Position numbers and translations under genes: made by a program. Below the pieces are notes generated by a model that did not search any database, was not told the DNA's origin, and worked only from the letters and a program-made list of their open reading frames with translations. From contig OX381709.1 in NCBI GenBank assembly GCA_947462335.1, positions 63,232,609 to 63,296,608 on the forward strand: a stretch of DNA of 64,000 nt, read 5' to 3'. This document shows positions 1 to 9,711 of this stretch, piece by piece. The number at the start of each line of letters is the position of its first letter. Position 1 is the stretch's first letter. The stretch comes from Harmothoe impar (lineage: Eukaryota > Annelida > Polychaeta > Phyllodocida > Polynoidae).

Positions 1-648
1 TTCTCTCCTGTCGTGGTACACAATTTGTTAGAGTATACGAAAACAAACTATGTCCACCTATTCAAACCTCTTTGCAATACAATGCTAAATATATTTGCAT
101 AGGGAAAATATAATGTATTATCTGAACTTGAAGGAATATTATCTATGCAACCTTGAAATTACATTTGATATCAGCTTAACGCTGCGTATTTCCCTCCATT
201 TATTTTTCTCGAGACAAATTAATTTACCCAATTATAACTAGTGTTTATGAATAAGTATCCTTTATAAAACCCCATCATGCAGTGGTGATTGATCATCCTC
301 CCGGGCACTGAAACAATATTGGATCGGTTGGGATCAAGTGGGGATACCAAAAGGTTAATTAGGATGGAAGGGGCCCAGGAGTCTAACTCAACTGATTGAT
401 CGATCATTTCAACTGTTGGTCCTTGGTCTCATCATAGAGGTACACATACTTTTTGATCTAGAATCTCAGTGATCAGCCTAGTCCAGAGAGAGATTACAAT
501 ATGTAATAAAATAAAGGGTCAATACTTCCTATACATTATATTATGCGAAAATGTAAGTTATATGAAACTGAAATACACCTTATTAAGCTCTTGAAGTGAA
601 TTCTATTAAATTTCTTTCGTTTCTATATCCTGTAAAGGATTAGCCCAG
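1..648. other. AT-rich non-coding flank
   Basis: No convincing exon, RNA gene or repeat was recognised. The last bases are a pyrimidine-rich tract ending in CAG at 646-648, which could be the acceptor of the candidate plus-strand exon that follows. Confidence 0.4.
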
Positions 649-717
649 GGCCTGTCCTGCAAGAACTGCACATCACATTGGAAGCTTTATATGAAACAGC
701 CAGTATATTGAGGGTGG
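649..717 (+). CDS. Candidate internal exon of an unidentified plus-strand gene
   Basis: After a good acceptor (pyrimidine tract at about 612-631, then CAG) the frame reads a helical Leu/Glu-rich peptide containing LQELHITLEALYETASILR. A donor GTAATT follows at 718 in phase 0. The same frame stays open to a TAA at 822-824, so the exon could instead be longer or terminal. It is phase-compatible with the exon at 1786. The family is not recognised and the exact 3' edge is uncertain. Confidence 0.35.
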
Positions 718-1607
718 TAATTGAGGCACAATGCCTAGCAGTGGAGGAGAAACATGTTCACAACAGTGAAATAAAGAGGGAGATAATGTGCACAGAAACA
801 ATTTTATCATTTAAGGACCTTTAAGGTTCTTTAAATTGTAGCCAGAGCTCCTACCTTCTGCGTGAACAGTATTCATATTGCATATTGTGGACCATCACTA
901 ACATTTTCAACTCAGAAATCTGTATTCACTGCATGAGCAGACACGATATCATCCAAAGTCGGTGCCCACAGGGGTTTGCATATTTTATTTGCTCTCTTTC
1001 ACACCCGAATATTCCCAATCCTTCCAAGCGGCACAGGCACGATTCACGACAACCAAGCCAGATTAGTCCTATGCCTGCACCCGAGCCTGCACCTACTACA
1101 AAGCATCAGAAATAGTACATTGTACCCTCTGTTCAATAACGCCAACAGTTCATTGCTACTATGTATACTGCATATATAAGATATGCTGATAGGTTCTTGG
1201 GGACAATTCCAAGAGCTGGCATATAGCACATTAGCCATATAGTTGAGTATCTATTATTTCCAACATCTCATCTCCACAAGCAGCTGAGCACTGTTTGGAG
1301 ATAAATGTGAATAGCGTATAGGGCTTGTACCAGTAGGTATCTATTGGAGTGGTGTGGGCTGCCCTAAAAAGATGATAGGAATTAATGGCCGTGTGATTGG
1401 ATGAACCACTAGTCATTACACAGTGGTAGATATCATATTATGTGATATTTAATGGGCAGGCAATACGATGTCTACTGATTGTGGTCTGCTGGCTCACTAT
1501 ATAACGGATTATATACATGACCAGTGATGTACATACAGAATTGTATAACACACTGTGAATAGTTATCCCGAAAATACCATATTTCCTACTGTAAATGTCC
1601 AGTAGAT

Positions 1608-1633
1608 TATATATATATATATATATATATATA
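1608..1633. repeat. (AT)n microsatellite
   Basis: Uninterrupted alternating A and T of about 26 bases, seen directly. Confidence 0.9.
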
Positions 1634-1785
1634 CAATATACTATTCGTGTACACTTATACTGTAGTATATTCTGTCGAAGTACAATAGATTCTCAGACTA
1701 ACTAAAAGGGATGAGCAGCAAGGCTACAAATAGCATCCAGGCTGCCAGATATATCGGTTGGCAAAGCTTTAATTTAACAGAGTAG

Positions 1786-1923
1786 GAGCTGGTGGTTCAT
1801 AACATCAGTCAGGACCCGGCCAGGGAGTCGTCAGTTATTGGCGAGGTCTGTGGTTCAGTAATGGTGTTGGAGACTGACCACATGCAGCCTGCAGTAGTGA
1901 CCAGCAACTCCTTTATTGTGCAG
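1786..1923 (+). CDS. Candidate exon of an unidentified plus-strand gene
   Basis: Forty-six open codons begin after an AG at 1784-1785 and end with CAG before GTGTGT. The peptide runs from ELVVHNISQ to TSNSFIVQ and has a mixed beta-like composition. An in-frame TAG just before the acceptor shows that the exon cannot extend left. Both ends are phase 0, matching the exons on either side. The donor is weak. No domain is recognised. Confidence 0.35.
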
Positions 1924-1988
1924 GTGTGTGTGACAGTGCTGCTACGTGAGCTGCTTTAAATGTCACCTAATGGGCCTGTTTGTGTTAG

Positions 1989-2033
1989 AGGATGGAGGAG
2001 AAGCAGGTGTGGCCCGTAGACCTGGCAGCCTAA
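1989..2033 (+). CDS. Candidate terminal exon of the plus-strand gene
   Basis: A strong acceptor (pyrimidine-rich run then TTAG at 1985-1988) opens 14 codons, RMEEKQVWPVDLAA, ending in TAA at 2031-2033. The intron to the previous exon would be 65 bp (1924-1988). AATATA at about 2127 could act as a variant poly(A) signal. If real, this is the C-terminus of the plus-strand gene, which would converge with the arrestin-like gene on the minus strand. Confidence 0.33.
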   Translation, partial: RMEEKQVWPVDLAA

Positions 2034-3226
2034 TGGACTTGAGGCAAACCACGACAGCAGCAGGACATTATCTACTTCACCTGTTGTTCTCTAATGTGCT
2101 AGAACGCTGATATGTTCTTGTCAAATATAAGTAGCTAAATTACTTAGCTCTTGTACAGTTGGGTATTCATATGAAAGTAGTGCTGGCAGCGCTTATAAGT
2201 GCAATTTATCAGTGCTTATTACCTCTGGCTTTATGATAGGTCAGTCATCAAATTTGACAGAAGTGAGTCACCAATGGAATGGCGATATAAACCCCCTGCA
2301 TATCGGTACGTGCATCAGCCCACCCAAATACACTACCCAGCAAATTAGCGTCAACTTATGCCTAGCTTGCACTGACAAGGCAGCCCAGATGGGTGGTGCT
2401 GGATGGGTGTGAGCTTGGTGATAATTGGCTGGGCAAGAAGCAGCACCTCCCTATCTGACTGCCACACCCATACCCAATTCCATCTGCTGGGAAACATTGG
2501 CCTGTATATCTATTGTATATAATTACGTGAGAATTTATATTCACGTGTGCACAGCTCATCCATCTCCTATCACTAGCCTAAGTAGTACAACTGATTAATT
2601 ATAAAGGACCTGGACACAGGTACCAAATTGGCTGCTAGCTCTGTGTGTATTTCTATATGCACCATGTATTCTAGTTGGAATTTCTCTTAAGGGCATTGGT
2701 CAACTGGGTGGCTTCGCAGACAATCCATAGCTCCTCTAAATCTGTCCTCTCCACCTTATTATAACACCGTCCATAGCCAAGAGGGAGAATCTTAGAGCTA
2801 CTTTGAGTAAAACAGTTCTTTGGTCACTGAGCAGTTAACGAAAAGGGACCTTAGTGCGGAGAGCACTAAGGTCCCCATTCCCAGTACATGTCACAAATAG
2901 ACTGGAACAGAAATGGGGGGGGGGGATATGCATGTGCACAGGATAGCTCATAATATGCATCACCTCAAGCAGCCTTACAGCCTTCTACAATATGTTCACA
3001 CAGCTGCTCCAGTCCAGCACCTCGGCAGGGACATGCTCTCGGAGCTGCTCATAACCACTCCTTTTTGTGGATCTGTTCACATTATTGTGCCTTTATAAAG
3101 CTATGTCAGTACCAGGGTATACCCAGTGACCCGCTCACTGCCTACTGGACCCATACCGTGAGCTGCTCCTACTGACACAGATTGACCGAGCGGCTCACCC
3201 ACGAGTAGAGGAGCTGATCCACTCAC
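2034..3226. other. Intergenic or intronic stretch with one hairpin
   Basis: No further exon is supported on either strand. The following exons of the minus-strand arrestin-like gene should lie to the left of 3227, but I could not recognise one. The only clear structure is the hairpin at 2845-2875. Confidence 0.4.
2845..2875. repeat. Perfect 13-bp hairpin, shared motif with 7390-7415
   Basis: GGGACCTTAGTGC at 2845-2857 pairs exactly with GCACTAAGGTCCC at 2863-2875 around a 5-base loop. An 18-base piece of one arm and its flank (CGAAAAGGGACCTTAGTG) recurs in inverted orientation near 7395-7415. This suggests a dispersed palindromic repeat, probably a MITE end, and not a terminator. Confidence 0.7.
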
Positions 3227-3344
3227 CTATCATGTCCACAGCACGCGTCAGCTCCAGCCTCACCACTCCCTTGAGGGTGTGGCCACCGCTGTGGACGGCG
3301 TCCGGCTTCTCCAGGTCTATGTACAGGCTGGAGGTGGCCTCCAT
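3227..3344 (-). CDS. First coding exon of an arrestin-domain-like protein (partial)
   Basis: ATG at 3344 opens 39 codons and one base, ending at a consensus donor (ATAG/GTGAGT at 3226). The peptide includes LYIDLEKPDAV, HSGGHTLKGVVRLEL and DMI. This matches the opening two strands of an arrestin N-terminal domain (ARRDC/alpha-arrestin type): a short strand, a 'P-x-V' turn, 'GG-x-TLKG-x-V-x-L-x-L'. Such proteins are adaptors for ubiquitin ligases and membrane cargo. The rest of the gene was not found and may lie partly outside the window. A VPS26-like or unrelated beta protein remains possible. Confidence 0.5.
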
Positions 3345-3830
3345 GGCTCCTCCTCCAGCACCTGCCCCTCCTCCTGCTCGTACTACTCCTCCCGGGCCCT
3401 GCTGGCCGTGTCCTCCGTCCGCCGCCCGACACCCGCCCCGCAGACATCAGCTCACCGTGCAGGGCGGAGCGTTCCGACGGTAGGCTCGTGCTGCTACCGT
3501 GGTACCACTGCTACCTTAGTCCTTGTCCCTCCCGCACCGCAGTGCTGGGCCGACTGAGCAGGAGAGACTACAGGGCAGCGGGTCCGGGAGGAAGCCACTA
3601 GCGCGTCATCACCACCACTAGGTACCCACCGCCGCGCAGCGCTCATGGCGCCGCCCGCCACCGCAGCGACCTCTGTCGGCGTCCAAGTGATGGATGAGCA
3701 GCGCCGACATAACGGGACCACGTGTCACGTCGCCAGACTATCGCGAGACACCCGGACCCAGATCTCGCGGGAGGCGGTTGACGTTGGTGGACGTGTTGTG
3801 ACGTGACGTCTCCACGTCAGATACACACAG
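3345..3830 (-). promoter_or_regulatory. CpG-rich promoter region of the arrestin-like gene
   Basis: GC- and CpG-dense DNA lies directly upstream of the exon starting at 3344, in otherwise AT-rich sequence. It contains several ACGT cores (TGACGT, CACGTC) between about 3718 and 3820 that resemble CRE/bZIP half sites. No TATA box is evident, as expected of a CpG-type promoter. Confidence 0.45.
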
Positions 3831-4085
3831 GTTAGACAGGGCACCCTCAGTTCATGGGTCTGTAGAACGGGACGACACTCTGGGAGGGATGTGTACGTAC
3901 ATTGCCATGGTGGCATGATCAGCGAGAGGGGACCTCGGTACAGGGTGCACTATGGTCCTTATGCCGAGTACACAGGGTGCACTATGGTCCTTATGCCTAA
4001 TACACGTCATCTCAGGTCACGACATAGAGGCGACGTTAGTTTCGGACCACCGGAAATGACAGTAGTATATGGAGAGTGTTGCCCT

Positions 4086-4409
4086 AAGGGAGTGATCATT
4101 TATTATCAACAGGGGGGGGGTGGTGGGTTGGGGGGGGGGGGCAAAAAAATTTGGACCCCTTGACCGGGGGGGGGGCAAAAAAATTTGGACCCCTCTTGGG
4201 GGGGGGGCAAAAAAATTTGACCTGTTTTGAGCCAAAAAGCCCGCGCGTTACTATGCTTCAAAGGGCCCGCGCGCGAGCCGATTTTCGACCCTAAGGGGGG
4301 GGGGGTAAAAAATTTTGACCCCTTGACCGGGGGGGGTGTAAAAAATTACGCGCGCTCCGCGCGGAAACCCACCACCCCCCCCCTGTTGTTAAAAAATGAT
4401 CACTCCCTA
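4086..4409. mobile_element. Non-autonomous inverted-repeat element with long G runs
   Basis: The ends are imperfect inverted repeats of about 40 bases: AGGGAGTGATCATTT followed by a TTATCAACAGG-type segment on the left, and the complement at about 4366-4408 on the right. The interior carries a repeated unit made of 7-12 G residues, then CAAAAAAATTTGGACCCC or a close variant, about five times, plus two CG-rich blocks. There is no coding capacity. The target duplication is unclear (TA or AA at the edges). Confidence 0.6.
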
Positions 4410-6289
4410 ATCGGGGAATGGGTCAACATTGTGAGTAGTATATATAGAGGGGCGTTTAAATCGGGCTTGTTTATAAGCCTAACACTTGTGGTAAAAGTAC
4501 GTGTGCATGTAGTGCAATTTGTGACTTCAACATCTATTATTAAGCACGGCAATATAATAACCACGGTAGTACTCTAGCATTTGCATAACATGACACAGGC
4601 ACATGCTGTATATCACGAGCGGTACTAATATATTACGAGCTGTTCCACTCGCATACGTAACTCCCCATGCGCTATATCAATGTCAGATATGGGAAAATGT
4701 ACGAAGAGTGAAGAAGACTGTGAGGTCTATAGCTAATGCTCTTATAGTATCTAAATACTATAAATGCGTATATTTAAGTCCAAACCGTGTGGAAATGACA
4801 AGCAGGATTTTTTAATGTTTACAAACGATTTTACTTTATTTCCGTAGATAAAATTGGTGTATGTTCTGTAACAATATGATATGAACATTATACACCACCA
4901 TTGTATAAAAATAATACGACTTAGATTATATGACTCTGAGCAGAAACGGACGGACTCTGATCTATGGATGTATTCACTATAGTTATCACAGTATTAATTG
5001 GTTTACCAGCAAACATTAGCAAACATGGTAGCCACTAGCTGCTTCTCCCAATGGAATAAATACACATATTTACTATGTTAAAATCTCATAATAACAATTA
5101 GGCCGTGTGGCCGTATGGCTAAGGTTATTCCTGCATTGCTAACATTGTGCAAGTAGTGCCTGTTAGGCACGGGCTTAAACAAACAAGACATTGCAGCATA
5201 AACTAGGGGACAAGTGCCTACAGGCTTCAATGTCAACAAACACACCGACCATCACAATGTCTGCTTTCACATTAAACTCGGTATACAACGGACCCCTTCA
5301 AAAGGGGATGACTCAGGACAAAATGCACATAATTATAACCTCATACATAGTCTAGAACCCATGTGAAATGTCCTCTACATCGCCCACTATGGAATCACAG
5401 AAATAGAGCCAAAACACAAAATGATTTCATCCATGAACAAACATGTTGAATAAAAGTATCCTGTACTAATTGATAGTCGCTTTGAATACTTCAGCAATGA
5501 ATGTTTTTAAATATATGAAACAAACATTCTACACAATACTAGCAGAACAACAGTATCAATGTGCTGGAGATATGTCAGCCTACTGAATTATACAAATTGC
5601 TAACATAATCATAAAGGCTACATAAATTATTGAGCACCATCATCATCTGGTTATCATTCTCATATTTCTCAAGGTAACCTGCAATATGTATGATATAGGT
5701 CTATATGGAACTTTGCAGTACTTAACCATATACGATACGTATTATATACATTATGTATGAACTATATTACAACCACAGAGACCATGGTCATCAGAACCAG
5801 TGCTGAACTGCCTTTAATAGTAAGTAGCACAGGAGGACGCCCAGACTACCCCTTTTCAACTCGTTTGAATTTGGAAAGACCATCATCAATATTGCTATTT
5901 TAAATGTTTACCACTGTACATTTACGAACCCAGGAAACAGATGAAACTGTAAAATTGGATAAATCCAGTATGGAACAAGGCTATTTCGTGCAGGGTTATG
6001 AAGTTGAACGTCCCAGGCACACTAATTTGTCCAAGCATTCCGATTTTACCAGCCATTACATTTGTTATTGCAGTATGATATCACAGATATTGAGTCAATG
6101 AAACATGCAGAAAGTACGTAACTGCCTTGGTCTTGAATCTAGCGAAAGTGATATAAAACAACATGCAGTCACTTTAATCCCTCGAGCGCCAATGTCCTGT
6201 TTCACACATGTCAAAATGCCAAAGTATTAAGATTGTTTGTAGAATTATCACAGTTTTCGCTGGTCATTATGTCAATTAAAACTTCCAGG
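4410..6289. other. AT-rich region, no gene recognised
   Basis: No exon with good splice sites and no repeat with defined ends was recognised. Confidence 0.35.
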
Positions 6290-6620
6290 GTGGCCGGTCC
6301 GACTCCGAGCGGCGCGGGCTACCTCCGCTGCGTACCGGAAGTGGGATGTAACTTCCCACCAGGGGACGCTTCGGACTGCCTGACCTTGACCTTGACCTGT
6401 CAGCAGGTGACCTCACCACTGCACAGGAGCTCCTTCCGGGTGAGGCTCTGACGTCACAGCGCGCACGTGGGCTGCTCACCGGGGACACGGCAGAGGGGAT
6501 GTTCCTGTATGACTGCGCAGGTCGGAGATTTGACTTCCGGATGTCTACCTGGACTGGAAGTCGAAAAGCCGCGCGCGTCTCGCGGGCCAAAACCTGCAGT
6601 CTCTCCTCGGCCCGCTGAAT
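6290..6620. promoter_or_regulatory. CpG-rich patch, possible promoter or exon
   Basis: A GC-rich island with TGACGTCA at about 6450, CACGTG at about 6463 and a dense CG stretch near 6570-6585. The minus strand is open across much of it and includes an Ala/Arg/Glu-rich helix-like peptide around 6590-6640, but no start and splice sites could be fixed. It may be a promoter or first exon of an unseen gene. Confidence 0.3.
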
Positions 6621-8247
6621 CGCCGCCCTCTGTGGAAGTTTACTCAACCTTGAAGGGGACGTCCAAAACAAGTGAACCATATTGTAACGAGCTATCATTG
6701 GTTATCCATATAGTCACGTGAGCAGTTTATTCGAAATGTCGGCAGCGGTTAGTAGGATCGCAGCAGGAGAACTATTTTTACCCACAGGCGGCCCAAAACA
6801 GTACGAGAAACATTAGTGTCTTTTTACCCATTATATTGATTTTGAATCTGCATGCGACATAATCAAACTGCCATTTAGTTTTCGGTTCATGTTAGTGCAA
6901 ACAAGACGTGTTTTTATCAATGCTGACAACATAGTGACTTGTTACACAACCGTGACATTTGTCCAGTCCCGCTTTAACCTTCTCCCCGATTATCTTAGCA
7001 TGACAACATTGAATTGAGTACACGGTACGGTTCAAACATGACATATATAGTGATATAAAACAAATTAAAGTACATTTATTGACAGCATGCAAAATCGAGT
7101 GGTATTTACGTCGTTCTATAAAGTGACTTTTAAAACATCCACTTGTTTTAAAACAGTTTGTGAATTATGAAAAACTTAGGACCTATATACTTACTCCCTA
7201 ATTATCTCTATATGGGATAGCTGTTTCCAGCAAGGAATTGGTTTGGTTCAAAGGAGAATTATACTAATCTATATGCGTTTTATGTTTAGCATGCCTCTAT
7301 GTATACTCTCCAGTTGGCACAGGAACATTGCATCAACATTGTTTCAGTGTCCATTACCACGCCCATCAACTGGGAATAGGAGACTTAATGGACCCTACAC
7401 TAAGGTCCCTTTTCGCAGATCATGCCATGAAGATTGGCTCCACTTCACATATCATCGGTGAATCAATATTGATTCTGTGCTGTTCACCATGAAATGTGGA
7501 CTATCATCCAACCCTGACATTTCAATGCTTAAATGGACATCGGCCATACAGATTGATAGGTATGACCGTGTTGAAGCGATGTTGATGATATGTGTTGGTC
7601 AGCCAGGAGTTTTCCACAACCATTGCATGAGTTTGTGCCCACTGGGTATGTATCACTTGCTGAGGGATGTAAAGGCCTAAAACATCTCTATTAATATGAA
7701 AAAAGTATGTTTTGAAAGCAGCGTTCCTATGTGCTCATGCGTGTGACTAGACTATTGCTGTTTTTCTAATACTGTGAGTAATTACGTGTAAGGCATATGG
7801 GAGAAAATGTCATTTTACCTCAGGCAAACGGATGAATTTCATTACAGGTATTCCATCCTAAAAATTAGTGAGAAATGCACATCTTTAGTTGATTAGAGAT
7901 ACCTTCACCGTGATAGAAACAAGACAATGCTATACAAGAATCGATGCCCCAGATCACATTTGGGTTAAAAAATGCAAACACGATGCCAAAAACCAAAACA
8001 TGCATGCTGGCAACAAACATAAAAAGCATAATAGGGTTTGGCCTAAGGTTGCTAAACTACAAAACGCACCTAAGCGACCTAAGCTAGGGAAAACATCTAA
8101 AGTTGTTAACACAAAGGTACACCAACTTAGACCTACACGGATGGATGGAGGAGTTAAAAATGAAAAAGGGGGTTACTGAAGAAAAACCTCTCTGCTACTA
8201 ATTGCTCACATTATTCTCAAAGATGAGGTCAAAGGTCACAAATGATC
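6621..8247. other. Non-coding stretch with a Lys-rich open frame
   Basis: A plus-strand frame at 7889-8179 is rich in Lys, His and Asn and lies just before the decayed ORF at 8248. It may be part of the same dead element. Nothing else was recognised apart from the palindrome relative at about 7390-7415. Confidence 0.3.
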
Positions 8248-8419
8248 AGAGGATCATCTGGATCCTCCTCCGGTTCTGATTCACTAGATGTCAGAGAAAA
8301 GATGGAGGAGCTGCAAACAAGAATTATTAAAGCAAAATTAGCAAAGATTTGGGGGGAGTAAATCATTAGCTGTTTTCTTATCAAAGGAGAAAAAACGGGA
8401 AAGAAAAGTCTACGTATGA
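8248..8419 (+). pseudogene. Decayed ORF fragment, possible transposon relic
   Basis: An open frame begins with a Ser/Gly-rich run (SGSSSGSDSL), then a helix containing REKMEELQTRIIKAKLAKIW, and stops at 8359-8361. Immediately after a run of six G residues (8351-8356) a neighbouring frame continues with a Lys-rich peptide to a stop at 8417-8419. This pattern suggests a 1-base indel in the G run of an old coding sequence. The family is unknown. Confidence 0.3.
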
Positions 8420-9022
8420 TAGGACAGGAATCAATATTGAAAAGTAATTCTACATACTCTTGGTGCTTTAATAGCAGGCTCGATGAAACAGAAGGGATAA
8501 CAATAGATTATGTACATTATTTAAAGGGGGATACCTTCATAAGCCTTTTAGTATTTTCTGCATTACAACAAAAATATGGGATGTACAAAATAAGGGCATG
8601 CTTGGCCATGAAAACAGCAAACATGGGCATGTAAAGAAGACAATAACACAAGATAAAACGATTATACTGATATTTCGTGTTCAAATAATTATGATGTAAT
8701 TATGTTAAACATCTATACATCAGCTTTATAAATAGCATGATTAATCATATCTAAATTCATATTTGAGCTGTGGAAGATAATTAGACGCCGGAAGGGACTT
8801 TCTTGGCGGTTATAATACAACCTAAGGAATTCATTGACAGACCTTATACACTAAGTCTCTTCATTGCAGTAGGCAACACAGAGGTTTAAATCGTGGTAGT
8901 TAAACATGTAAGGTTACGTCATAGTTATGTATTCTTTATGTATGCCATAGTTATGTATTCCGAAGAGCATAATATTTTAGAAGAGCCACGTTAGTGTAAG
9001 GGCATGGCGCAGTGTGGGACCC

Positions 9023-9711
9023 CTACCTGTAGTCGGACGCACCGCGCTTCTCGGTCGCCTTGTGATCGAGGTCGGCGAGACGCAGGGCGCGGGTCACGTG
9101 ACAGGAAGTAGGCTTTGTGGGTGTTCTGCGCATGTCAGAAGACTCAATGTCGCTCTCAAGGTCGGCCAAAGTAAGCTCGCCGCTGTGGGCGTTTCCGTTC
9201 TCCTCGCGGTTAGCGTCAGGACCAATATCCGGTCGACCATTGTTCACTTCCGGTCGGCCATTCTGGTGGATGTGAGAGGGATTGGTGTCGTTCTGGTACT
9301 TGCCGGGTGAGGGTGGGTCCAGATCGGCCAGAGAGATGCCACCGAGGAGCGCCACGGCCTCACTAACGTCTTTCTCAGTGGTAATCGTCTCGAAAGTCTC
9401 TTTCTGCGCTTCGAAGATCTCTCTCGCTACATTTCCGGAGAGGGAGTGGGTGGGACTGGCGCTCTCGGACGTATCGTCGAAACTCTCATTGAGGATGGCT
9501 GGGGTGAAGGTGGGTTCTGGTGGGGGTGGGAGGGAGGTGTGTGGTTGCTCCAGGTGGGGAGGGGGTGAGGGGGCGTCCTCCAGGGGTGGGATGAAGGCTG
9601 GGTATTCTTTGTCGGCAGTGGAGGTCAGCGTAACGCTGCTACGGGGGCTCTGGTTCAGCTGGTTCTGAAGGATCCTGTTCTCTGTGCGCAGTAACTCCAT
9701 CCTTCCAGCAT
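9023..9711 (-). CDS. Coiled-coil gene exon 27 (C-terminal tail and stop)
   Basis: Residues 1151-1379. The acceptor follows a T-rich tract (TTGGACAG). The rod ends with RMELLRTENRILQNQLNQ, then a Pro-rich tail follows. SLADLDPP, TLADLESD and RLADLDHK are three copies of a short motif spaced by 54 and 30 residues. The stop TAG (9025-9023) sits inside CAG/GTAGGG, which also resembles a donor, so a longer splice form is conceivable. Confidence 0.85.

Noticed and set aside
6276..6698. 140-codon minus-strand ORF across the CpG-rich patch
   Set aside because: Arg/Ser/Pro-rich composition follows from GC-rich DNA; no firm start or splice sites. Kept only as a possible promoter or exon.
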